Below are positions 1 to 5,500 of a stretch of DNA of 5,536 nucleotides, one piece after another; position 1 is the first letter of the stretch; every line of letters begins with the position of its first letter. The stretch covers positions 8,547 to 14,082 of the forward strand of contig DDRA01000165.1 in the NCBI GenBank assembly GCA_002343545.1, given 5' to 3'. Under the pieces are notes generated by a model. It was not told the DNA's origin. It saw only the letters and a program-made list of their open reading frames with translations, and did not search any database. Made by a program: the position numbers and the translations under genes. Origin of the DNA: Bacteriovoracaceae bacterium UBA2428 (lineage in GTDB: Bacteria > Bdellovibrionota > UBA2428).

Positions 1-412
1 TCTTGGCGAGCTGCTGGGTGATCGTGCTCGCGCCGCGCTTGATCTTGCCTCCTTCCAAGTTCTCTTGGATGGAGTTCTTGATCTCGGACAAATCGAAGCC
101 GTCGTGGTGCCAAAACTTCGCGTCTTCGAGCAGGACGACGAAGTCCACGAGGTCCTTCGAGAAGTGGGACAAGGGCCGGTAGAGCATGAAACGTCCGTTC
201 GCCCAGTAGTCCACCACCCGGCCTTTCGCGTCGACGACGGCGACGGCCGAAGCGGGCTTCACGCGCTCGATGCGGATAGGCTCGGAGGGGAGTTTGTAGG
301 CATGGGCGCTGGGAGCCAAGAGCGAAGCCAAGGTCGCGGCTACGGCCAACGGAAGGCTGAGGATGCGCACGGGCCTAGCTTGCGCGCTATTGTGCGCCAC
401 GTCAAGACACAT
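1..412 (-). CDS. Peptidoglycan glycosyltransferase (GT51), N-terminal part, cut by the window edge
   Basis: GT51 enzymes polymerise lipid II into glycan strands on the outer face of the cytoplasmic membrane. The first 137 codons are present. A hydrophobic stretch (about residues 17-34) ends in AHA at 36-38, a likely signal-peptidase site. The GT51 core follows: EDAKFWHHDGFD at 96-107, where E96 matches the family's catalytic Glu, and RGASTITQQLAK at 126-137, the second conserved motif. The GFD form resembles monofunctional MtgA-type enzymes, but a downstream transpeptidase domain (class A PBP) cannot be excluded because the rest is missing. Start choice: ATG at 412 has TAAGG at 424-420, 7 nt upstream. 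A GTG at 370 would give a neater 24-residue signal peptide but has only a weak AGG nearby. The gene diverges from the HU/IHF gene. Family assignment is sure; subtype and exact start are not. Confidence 0.88.
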   Translation of the reverse strand, partial: MCLDVAHNSAQARPVRILSLPLAVAATLASLLAPSAHAYKLPSEPIRIERVKPASAVAVVDAKGRVVDYWANGRFMLYRPLSHFSKDLVDFVVLLEDAKFWHHDGFDLSEIKNSIQENLEGGKIKRGASTITQQLAK

Positions 413-419
413 GAAGTCG

Positions 420-424
420 CCTTA
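420..424 (-). promoter_or_regulatory. Ribosome binding site of the GT51 gene
   Basis: On the minus strand TAAGG lies 7 nt before the ATG at 412. This favours 412 over the in-frame GTG at 370, which has no comparable site. Confidence 0.5.
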
Positions 425-428
425 ACAA

Positions 429-450
429 TGCTTTGACACCTACCAAAGCA
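429..450. repeat. Inverted repeat in the divergent intergenic region, candidate operator
   Basis: TGCTTTG (429-435) and CAAAGCA (444-450) are a perfect 7-bp inverted repeat with an 8-bp spacer. The left arm overlaps the TTGACA box of the HU/IHF gene, so a protein bound here could control both divergent genes. A second, weaker dyad with the same 8-bp spacer follows: AAATT (454-458) and AATTT (467-471). The symmetry is seen; the operator role is inferred. Confidence 0.35.
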
Positions 451-460
451 CCGAAATTCT
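433..460 (+). promoter_or_regulatory. Possible sigma-70 promoter of the HU/IHF gene
   Basis: A perfect -35 box, TTGACA, lies at 433-438. The best -10 candidate at a usable distance is AATTCT (455-460, 16-bp spacer), which matches TATAAT at only three positions. If used, transcription would begin near 467 and leave a leader of under 10 nt before the ATG at 476. The intergenic stretch 413-475 is much more AT-rich than the surrounding genes, as expected of a promoter region. The -35 is convincing; the -10 is weak. Confidence 0.35.
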
Positions 461-475
461 TGTCACAATTTAGCT

Positions 476-775
476 ATGACGAAATCCGATCTTATCGAGC
501 AACTGACCGGGAAGATGAACCTGACCCGCAAAAAGGTCGAATCCGTCGTGAACGCCTGCTTCGATACCATGTTCCAGGCCCTCGTGAACGGAGACCGCAT
601 CGAGATCCGCGGTTTCGGCAGCTGGTACGTCAAGGGTTACAAGAGCTACGTCGGCCGTAACCCGAAGACGGGCGCCGCCGTGACGGTGCCCGAGAAGAAG
701 CTTCCCTTCTTCAAGGTGGGCAAGGAACTCAAGAAGCGCATCGACGACGGCGGCAACGCTCCGATTCGCGGTTAG
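476..775 (+). CDS. HU/IHF-family DNA-binding protein, IHF-beta-like
   Basis: A small nucleoid-associated protein that binds and sharply bends DNA as a dimer, acting in chromosome packing, replication, recombination and promoter architecture. The 99-residue length is normal for the family. The N-terminus MTKSDLIEQL is the usual start of the helical dimer domain. RGFGSW at 45-50 leads into the beta arm, whose tip GRNPKTG at 60-66 carries the conserved proline (P63) that intercalates into DNA. The C-terminus has LPFFKVGKELKKRI at 76-89, the family's closing signature. The N-terminus and the PFFKVGKELK ending look more like the IHF-beta group than like HU, but I cannot assign the subunit. The short tail after residue 90 (DGGNAPIRG) is not conserved in the family as far as I know. 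The ATG at 476 is fixed by the canonical N-terminus although no Shine-Dalgarno sequence precedes it. It converges with the 232-aa gene. Confidence 0.95.
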   Translation: MTKSDLIEQLTGKMNLTRKKVESVVNACFDTMFQALVNGDRIEIRGFGSWYVKGYKSYVGRNPKTGAAVTVPEKKLPFFKVGKELKKRIDDGGNAPIRG

Positions 776-818
776 CGCCGAGGCGGGGCGGGATCCCGCT
801 CACATCGTTTTTCGGCGC
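775..818. terminator. Nested stem-loop at a convergent gene junction, possible terminator
   Basis: An inner perfect 12-bp palindrome, GCGGGATCCCGC (788-799), fills half of the 24-bp gap between the converging genes. An outer pair, GCGCCGA (775-781) and TCGGCGC (812-818), encloses it and can be extended by two G-U pairs. A T5 run lies at 808-812, 8 nt after the inner palindrome on the plus strand. The T run is too distant, and the inner loop too tight, for a textbook intrinsic terminator. The position between convergent genes supports a role in ending or protecting transcripts, but this is inference. Confidence 0.3.
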
Positions 819-1498
819 GGGCTCCGACGAAGGATGCGTCCGGTTTCGGCGTCCGCGCACCAGGTTTCTTCGCGTTCCTTATCGTTCCTTCGATACTCGA
901 CGACGTAGTTCAAGCAGGGGCGAATCGCGCGCTCCTTGGCGTCGGGATACCAACTTCGATGGCTGAACTCGATTCGCTCGTTGCGGTCGCCGCGTTCGCG
1001 CAGGCTCCCGTCGATCGCGGCTCTCTGCGCGTCGTCGTGGACCGAGGGGAATCGCTCGAGGTCCGTTCGGTAGTCCGCGATCGGCCGGCCGAGGTTTCGT
1101 TCCAGATCGAGTCCCGTCGAGTCCAAGCGGCTGAGGATGCCGCGGGTGCCTTCGATCGGGACCTCGTCCCAGTAGGCTTCGAAAACGGCCGCTTCGCGCC
1201 CGCCACGAAGCGAAATGTCGCGTTTCTTGCGGATCTCGACTTTGGGGCGGAGCCCGGCCGGCAGGCGTCCGAGCATCTCGCCGTTCATCTCGGACTCGTA
1301 GAAGGCCGTGCTTCGTCGTTCGCCGCGGCCTTCGCGCTCCGTTACGGATTCCTTCGCGGCGGTCTCCGCTTCGCGGGTCACCGTGATCGGGGTCGTGGAC
1401 GAAAACCCCGCATCCTGCCCCTTCTCTCCGACGCCGAAGCCCAGGTAGAGCAGCCCGAGCGCAACGGGAAGCAAGGCAAAGCATTTTTTCGAAATCAC
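800..1498 (-). CDS. Membrane-anchored or exported protein with an FTP/PepSY-propeptide-like domain
   Basis: The 232-residue product starts with ISKKC and a hydrophobic stretch (about 7-23), so it is a signal peptide or an uncleaved anchor; no clear cleavage site is visible. A charged linker (40-65) follows. VFEAYWDEVPIEGTRG (105-120) and then a strand ending LDSTGLDL (125-132) resemble the FTP fold of thermolysin/fungalysin propeptides, whose pattern is an aromatic, then GvPV.G, then a strand, then D..G. The C-terminal NYVVEY (197-202) and WCADAETGRIL (213-223) resemble the closing strands of PepSY domains (DA.TG..L). C195 and C214 could form a disulfide if exported. Such domains chaperone or inhibit proteases, but no protease domain is present. 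GTG at 1498 is chosen because GGAGG (1510-1506) sits 7 nt upstream and the codon overlaps the previous stop as GTGA; this start also trims an implausible arginine-rich extension. Last gene of the operon. The gene call is firm; the fold is inferred from a weak pattern. Confidence 0.78.
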   Translation of the reverse strand: MISKKCFALLPVALGLLYLGFGVGEKGQDAGFSSTTPITVTREAETAAKESVTEREGRGERRSTAFYESEMNGEMLGRLPAGLRPKVEIRKKRDISLRGGREAAVFEAYWDEVPIEGTRGILSRLDSTGLDLERNLGRPIADYRTDLERFPSVHDDAQRAAIDGSLRERGDRNERIEFSHRSWYPDAKERAIRPCLNYVVEYRRNDKEREETWCADAETGRILRRSPRRKTM

Positions 1499-2094
1499 GG
1501 AAGCGCCTCCGCCGAGCTTCCCACGGGAAGCTCCAGCCGGAAGGGGGCCGTGCCGGTGCCCTGGGACTCCTCGATCGAGGGAGCGAGCCGGAAGGCACGC
1601 ACGCCTTCGATCTTCGGAATGCGAAGGTCGGCGAGGGGTTGAAAGGGAGCGGCGTGGACGAAAACGTCGTTCGGTCGCAAGTCGATGCGTCGCCAGCCGA
1701 TTTTTCCGCCGGCGACGAGGGCATCCAACGTTCCGTCCGAGCTTTCGAGGCAAAGGTGCATCCAAGCCGGAAGGTCCGACCAAAGCCGTCGGCTCGGCAT
1801 ATGGACGAACGCGGAAACGATGCGGATGCCGGAAGCCAGGCGTTCGGGGGTCGCGCGGATCGCGGCTTCGCGCGCGGTGTGAAAAGCCGTGATCTCGTCG
1901 GCGTCGGGGCCGGCATCGAGGGGCCGGATTTTCGTCGCTTCCGGGTCGAGCCGCATCTTTCGGTAGGTCACGTCGAAGGCGAGAAAAGCTTCGGCGGCGA
2001 CTTCGGTCGGCGGCGAGATCCAGTCGGCCATCGTGAAGATCTGGAGGCCCCGGACGTCCGGCCGGGGATCGATCCGGCGGAAGACGCCGATCAT
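1495..2094 (-). CDS. Hypothetical protein, third complete gene of the FHA operon
   Basis: A 199-residue protein I do not recognise. It has no signal peptide or membrane segment, so it is probably cytoplasmic. The N-terminal half is mixed alpha/beta (FLAFDVTYRKMRLDP at 37-51). The middle is probably helical (69-87), followed by a strand IRIVSAFVHM (90-99). A tryptophan-rich segment follows (LWSDLPAWMHLCLES, 104-118), then GGKIGWRRIDLRPNDVFV (129-146) and FRLELP (185-190), suggesting a beta-rich C-terminal half. There is one visible cysteine (C115). The ATG overlaps the stop of the 793-aa gene as ATGA, and there is no strong ribosome binding site, so it is probably translated by coupling. Its own stop overlaps the next start as GTGA. 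Its frame is more plausible than a competing arginine- and proline-rich frame across 879-1916, which runs through both genes. Context points to a cytoplasmic accessory or adaptor of the FHA proteins, which is inference only. Confidence 0.8.
   Translation of the reverse strand: MIGVFRRIDPRPDVRGLQIFTMADWISPPTEVAAEAFLAFDVTYRKMRLDPEATKIRPLDAGPDADEITAFHTAREAAIRATPERLASGIRIVSAFVHMPSRRLWSDLPAWMHLCLESSDGTLDALVAGGKIGWRRIDLRPNDVFVHAAPFQPLADLRIPKIEGVRAFRLAPSIEESQGTGTAPFRLELPVGSSAEALP
1499..1533 (-). promoter_or_regulatory. Alternative hairpins around the ribosome binding site of the last operon gene
   Basis: On the minus strand GAGCTTCCC (1533-1525) and GGGAAGCTC (1522-1514) form a perfect 9-bp inverted repeat with a 2-nt centre, in practice an 8-bp stem with a 4-nt loop. 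The middle element GGAAGC (1521-1516) can instead pair with GCTTCC (1504-1499), right before the GTG start, which would place the GGAGG ribosome binding site (1510-1506) inside an 11-nt loop. The two pairings exclude each other. All of this lies in the last codons of the 199-aa gene, so a ribosome finishing that gene would melt it. A coupling role is inferred. Confidence 0.35.
1506..1510 (-). promoter_or_regulatory. Ribosome binding site deciding the GTG start at 1498
   Basis: GGAGG lies 7 nt before the GTG on the minus strand, inside the 3' end of the upstream gene. It settles the start of the 232-aa gene, whose reading frame stays open for a further 95 codons upstream. Confidence 0.75.
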
Positions 2095-4472
2095 TTCAAC
2101 CGACTCATGCGCGTGACGGCCTTCTTGAAGTATTCGACGGCGTTCGCGTCGTCGACGTTCGAGAGGAGTTCGCGGGTTTTGGTGTAGCCGTCGATGGCGC
2201 CTTCGACGTCGCCGACCGATTCCGAGACGAGCGCTTCGTTGTACTTGAACTTCGCTTCGGCGAGGAGGCGATCGTAGAGGCGGCGTCGCGCCTCGAGGAC
2301 CTCTTCGAAGTTCGGCACGACGCGCAGGATGCGGTCGTAGCTGTCGCGGGCCAGCGCGTATTGCTGGTTGGCGACGTGCTGTTCGGCGTCGGCGATCTGG
2401 GACTGGAACTCGGCCCGCAGCTGCGTCTTGGTCGTGTCTCGGGCCTCGCGAACTTGGGTCAGCAGCGAGGCGCTTTCCTGCCGGAACTCCGGTCGGATCG
2501 CGGCCGGCGCGCGGCCGCCCTGGTCGTATTCCTCGACTCGCGCGGCGACTTGCGATTCGAGATCGAGCAGCATGGGGCTCGCTTCCTTGAATCGTCCTTC
2601 CTGCATCGCCCGGCGAATGTCCTGGAAGCGGTTCTTGAAGGCGTCGATGGATTCGCGCTCTTTCTGGCGCTCGCCCGAGTGGACGTCCTGGAACTCGGCG
2701 ACTTCGGCCTTGGGCAACTCGATCGGGACGATCGAGTTCTGGCGGGTTCGCGCGGCCACGATGCCGGCTTGGGCTTCGGCGTGGGTCGGGTCGTAGTTGA
2801 GCACTTTATGGAAGGTCTCGTCGGCGTCCTCGAAACGCCCTTCGGCCAAGGCCTTCGTTCCGGACTCCATCAGCGCGGTGACTTTCTCGCCCGTCTCGCG
2901 CGCGGCGTCCTCGACTCGCGACGAAGACTGCGAAAGCGTGCCGATCTTGCGGTCGAGGATGAGGGCCTGCGATTCTTCGAGGATGGCGTTGGTGTCTTTG
3001 TAGCGGGGCACTTGTCGCGCGATGGCCGCGGCCGACTCGTAGGCCGTGTTCCAGTCTTGGGTGGAGCGGGCTTTCTCGGCCTTGCGGTAGAGATCCTCGA
3101 TCTCGGCGCGCTTCTCCGCGCTCAGCGCGTAGAACTCGGGCGAGATGTTGCCTTCGGCTTGGAGCGGCACCGCGGATGCCGGCGAGGGACCGGCCGTCGC
3201 GGGGGCTTCGATAGTGGCGACTTGATCGGCGGGGTCCGTCGCCGGGCCCGTGGCGCCCATGCGCGCGAGCAGGACGACGCCGAGCGCGAGCGATGCACCC
3301 ACGATGTAGAGACGCTTCTTCTCGGGCGGCTGCGAGTTGAACCAGACGCCGAGCTTGCGGGCCTGTCGGACGAGCGGAGACTTGTCGGCTTCGCCGGCGG
3401 GAGGCGCTTGGGGCGTCGGGCTCGGCGTCGACGGCATGCCGCCGCCGTAAGGCGAAGAGGCCGAGTTGGCTTGGAAACCTTGGAGAGGATCGTAGGGCAC
3501 CGGGGGCACGAACTTCGTCTCGTCGTGCGACGACGCCGACGCGAAGGCGGGAGACGCGGTCTCGAGGGAAAGGCCCGGGAGCGGGGGCGGCGAGGCGATG
3601 GCCGCGAGATGCTGGGCGTCCGAATCGACCAAAACGAACTGAAGCTCGAAGGGACCGATCTGGATCGTATCGAAGGGCTGGATGGGGGCGTCCGTCACGG
3701 CGACGCCGTTGATGCGCGTGCCGTTCGCCGAGCCCATGTCTTGGACGCGGTACTGGGTTCCGATGCGTTGGATGACGAAGTGCTGTCGGGAGAACTTGCT
3801 GTGGTCGATCTGGACGTGCGCTTTCGGGCTGCGTCCCACGATCCACTGGGGCCCGCCCGTCAGCCGGAGTTCTCGCCCGATTTCCTCGGCGGGACCTTTC
3901 ACGATGCGGAGGCGCGGCGCGACCGGGGCCGCGCCCACGAGCGTCTTCTCGTTCTCGTCCGCCGGCGCGGAGCTCGCGACGAGGGCCATGTCGCCCAGGT
4001 CGGGAGCGGAAGCTTCGTCGGCCGAGGGGAGCTTCGGTTCTTCCGCCGGCGTTTCGAAGGAAGGGGCTTGGAAGGCGGGCTCGTTCGAATCCGCGGCGAC
4101 GACGCCCGGATCGTAGGTGGACTCGTTGGATTCTTCGGGCGGGGCCGACGCTTCCGCCTTGGCGGAAGCCGATTCCTTGGCGGATTCTATTGCCCAAGAA
4201 ATCGAGAAAGACCCGACCGAGACTTCGTCGGATTCGGAGAGCTCGACGTACTCGACCGCCTCGCCGTCTCGGAGCACCCGACCGGTGGCCGAGATGTTCT
4301 CGATGTAGACGGCGTCGTGCTTGAAGTGGACGGCGGCGTGTCTCCGCGAAACGGATTCGTCGGTCAGCACGACGTCGCAGCCGGGATCGCGACCGAGAAC
4401 GATGCGTTCGCGGTCGATCGGCACGCGTCTTTCGTCGCCGTCCTTGAAGATGATGAGAACTTTGTCGCTCAT
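2091..4472 (-). CDS. Large membrane protein with two FHA domains, one TM segment and a TPR-like region
   Basis: A 793-residue protein. FHA1 (about 4-93) has GR at 27-28, SRRH at 42-45 and N59. An acidic Ala/Ser/Glu/Pro linker follows (95-185). FHA2 (about 188-282) has GR at 213-214, SRQH at 228-231 and the complete DMGSANGT/NG signature at 245-256. FHA domains bind phosphothreonine peptides, and FHA2 keeps all usual binding residues, while FHA1 lacks the final NG. A Pro/Ser-rich linker (293-365) leads to KKR (385-387) and one TM helix (about 388-403), giving an N-inside topology. The remaining 390 residues are mostly helical. TPR-like units are visible near 455-500, 532-570 (GRFEDADETFHKVLNYDPTHAEA), 695-735 and 740-790. 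ATG at 4472 overlaps the previous stop as ATGA, with GAGGAG 11 nt upstream. Likely a scaffold coupling cytoplasmic phosphorylation to an envelope complex (inference). A YscD/SctD-like ring role is an analogy only. Confidence 0.92.
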   Translation of the reverse strand: MSDKVLIIFKDGDERRVPIDRERIVLGRDPGCDVVLTDESVSRRHAAVHFKHDAVYIENISATGRVLRDGEAVEYVELSESDEVSVGSFSISWAIESAKESASAKAEASAPPEESNESTYDPGVVAADSNEPAFQAPSFETPAEEPKLPSADEASAPDLGDMALVASSAPADENEKTLVGAAPVAPRLRIVKGPAEEIGRELRLTGGPQWIVGRSPKAHVQIDHSKFSRQHFVIQRIGTQYRVQDMGSANGTRINGVAVTDAPIQPFDTIQIGPFELQFVLVDSDAQHLAAIASPPPLPGLSLETASPAFASASSHDETKFVPPVPYDPLQGFQANSASSPYGGGMPSTPSPTPQAPPAGEADKSPLVRQARKLGVWFNSQPPEKKRLYIVGASLALGVVLLARMGATGPATDPADQVATIEAPATAGPSPASAVPLQAEGNISPEFYALSAEKRAEIEDLYRKAEKARSTQDWNTAYESAAAIARQVPRYKDTNAILEESQALILDRKIGTLSQSSSRVEDAARETGEKVTALMESGTKALAEGRFEDADETFHKVLNYDPTHAEAQAGIVAARTRQNSIVPIELPKAEVAEFQDVHSGERQKERESIDAFKNRFQDIRRAMQEGRFKEASPMLLDLESQVAARVEEYDQGGRAPAAIRPEFRQESASLLTQVREARDTTKTQLRAEFQSQIADAEQHVANQQYALARDSYDRILRVVPNFEEVLEARRRLYDRLLAEAKFKYNEALVSESVGDVEGAIDGYTKTRELLSNVDDANAVEYFKKAVTRMSRLK

Positions 4473-5500
4473 CGCAATTCGTTCTCCTCGCCCAAGCGGT
4501 TACGGGATTCCTTGATGAGGCGTATCGCGCGGCCGCAGGCCTCGGCGTCCTTCGTCAGTTTGCAGTCGATCCGGATAAGGCTTTCCTCGTGCGTGGGAGC
4601 GGGCTGGTCGGTCGGCCGCGCCATCGCTTCCGAAGCGAGTTTCCGGGAATAGGCGGGAATCTGGTCGGCGAGGATCGTGAGTACCCGAACGGCCTGGATC
4701 TTCGCGCGCGTGTACTGGAGGAAGGAGAAACTGCGGTTCGCGTCCTTGAGCAAGGCGTCCAATTGGGCGCGCAGCTGGGTTTCGGTCTGCTCGATGTAGT
4801 AGGTAGCCTCGGCGTGACCCGGGTTCTTGGTCCGCGCCTGCTGGAAGAACTGCAACGCGCGCGTGTAGTTGGCGTTGTGCAGGTCGCGCATGCCCGCGCG
4901 GAAGTAGCCCTCGGCTTCGATTTCGGTTTGGCTGAGCGGGGCCTTGCGGTCGCCGCGGTAGCCTTCGCTGTCGATGGGGGAAGCGAGGCCTCCCTCGACG
5001 AAGTCCGAAACCGAGCTCGGCGTGCGAGCGGTATCGTCGCCGCGCTTCCCGAGGTACACAATCGCGCCGATGGCGAGGGCCAAGAGCGCGTAGACCTTGG
5101 GTCGGGCGGAAGAACTCGAGACCCGAACCTTGGAAGCGGCTTCGTACAACGGAACGCCGCCGATGTTCGTGGCGGCGCGGGGGGGCGCGCTCGGCGTCGC
5201 GAGCGGCATGCCGTCGCGCACGACGACGTACTCCAAAGCGCCGAAGGCCAAGCGATCACCGTGATTGGCGAGCGAAGGACCCGACGCGGGTTGGCCGTTG
5301 AGGAGAAATCCGCTCTGGGCGCCCGCGTTCTCGATCACGAGCGACCCGTCGTCCCGCACGTAGAAGTTCAAGTGGTAACGGGAGATGGTGGGGTCGTTCA
5401 GCACGACGCCGTTGTCCGTGGCCCGGCCGACTTTCGTCAGCGGGCCCGACACCCGGAACGAGCCACGACTTTGGGTGGAGCGGAGTTCGTAGTTCGCCAA
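4469..5500 (-). CDS. Membrane protein with an FHA domain, one TM segment and a TPR-like region
   Basis: A 343-residue protein. The N-terminal FHA domain (about 1-93) has GR at 25-26, SRYH at 40-43, N58 and NG at 68-69, so the phosphothreonine-binding residues look intact. A Pro/Ala/Ser linker follows (98-133), then one TM helix (about 136-150). Positive residues flank both ends, so topology rests on the FHA domain being cytoplasmic. After a linker, 193-233 is a good TPR (YFRAGMRDLHNANYTRALQF, then NPGHAEA), followed by a helical hairpin (235-285). C313 and C322 near the C-terminus could form a disulfide if exported. The start is TTG at 5500, directly after the TAG of the previous gene, with AGGAGG 5 nt upstream; translation from here begins at once with an FHA beta-strand. 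It has the same architecture as the next gene with one FHA domain fewer, which suggests an ancient duplication or paired subunits. What the complex does is not shown. Confidence 0.92.
   Translation of the reverse strand: MANYELRSTQSRGSFRVSGPLTKVGRATDNGVVLNDPTISRYHLNFYVRDDGSLVIENAGAQSGFLLNGQPASGPSLANHGDRLAFGALEYVVVRDGMPLATPSAPPRAATNIGGVPLYEAASKVRVSSSSARPKVYALLALAIGAIVYLGKRGDDTARTPSSVSDFVEGGLASPIDSEGYRGDRKAPLSQTEIEAEGYFRAGMRDLHNANYTRALQFFQQARTKNPGHAEATYYIEQTETQLRAQLDALLKDANRSFSFLQYTRAKIQAVRVLTILADQIPAYSRKLASEAMARPTDQPAPTHEESLIRIDCKLTKDAEACGRAIRLIKESRNRLGEENELR

Noticed and set aside
65..436. A 123-codon plus-strand frame opposite the GT51 gene
   Set aside because: The minus strand carries two diagnostic GT51 motifs and a signal peptide in frame; the plus-strand product has no recognisable feature.
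1499..1783. A longer version of the 232-aa protein starting at an ATG at 1783
   Set aside because: The extra 95 residues are arginine- and proline-rich and overlap the 199-aa gene. The GTG at 1498 has a strong ribosome binding site and puts a hydrophobic segment at the N-terminus.
879..1916. A 345-codon minus-strand frame across the two last operon genes
   Set aside because: The product is very rich in Arg, Pro and Ser and lacks any motif. The overlapping 199-aa and 232-aa frames have normal composition, good start signals and a GTGA junction.
959..2187. Two plus-strand open frames (959-1642 and 1639-2187) that could look like a two-gene operon
   Set aside because: Both are antisense to the minus-strand genes, have low-complexity Arg/Ala/Gly/Val composition and lack ribosome binding sites.
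4150..4169. A 9-bp inverted repeat with a 2-nt centre inside the large FHA gene
   Set aside because: It falls in the codons of the Ala/Ser/Lys/Glu linker (SASAKAEAS) and is readily explained by repetitive codons; there is no T run or gene boundary nearby.
2361..4652. A 763-codon open frame on the plus strand, opposite the large FHA gene
   Set aside because: It is antisense to two well-supported FHA genes and crosses their junction. Its product is dominated by Arg, Gly, Asp and Val with no domain pattern, as expected of a mirror frame in GC-rich coding DNA.
2091..5500. Assigning the FHA genes to a named system such as Tad pilus, T3SS or T6SS
   Set aside because: FHA domains occur in all of these, but no ATPase, secretin, sheath, pilin or export-gate gene is visible in the window.
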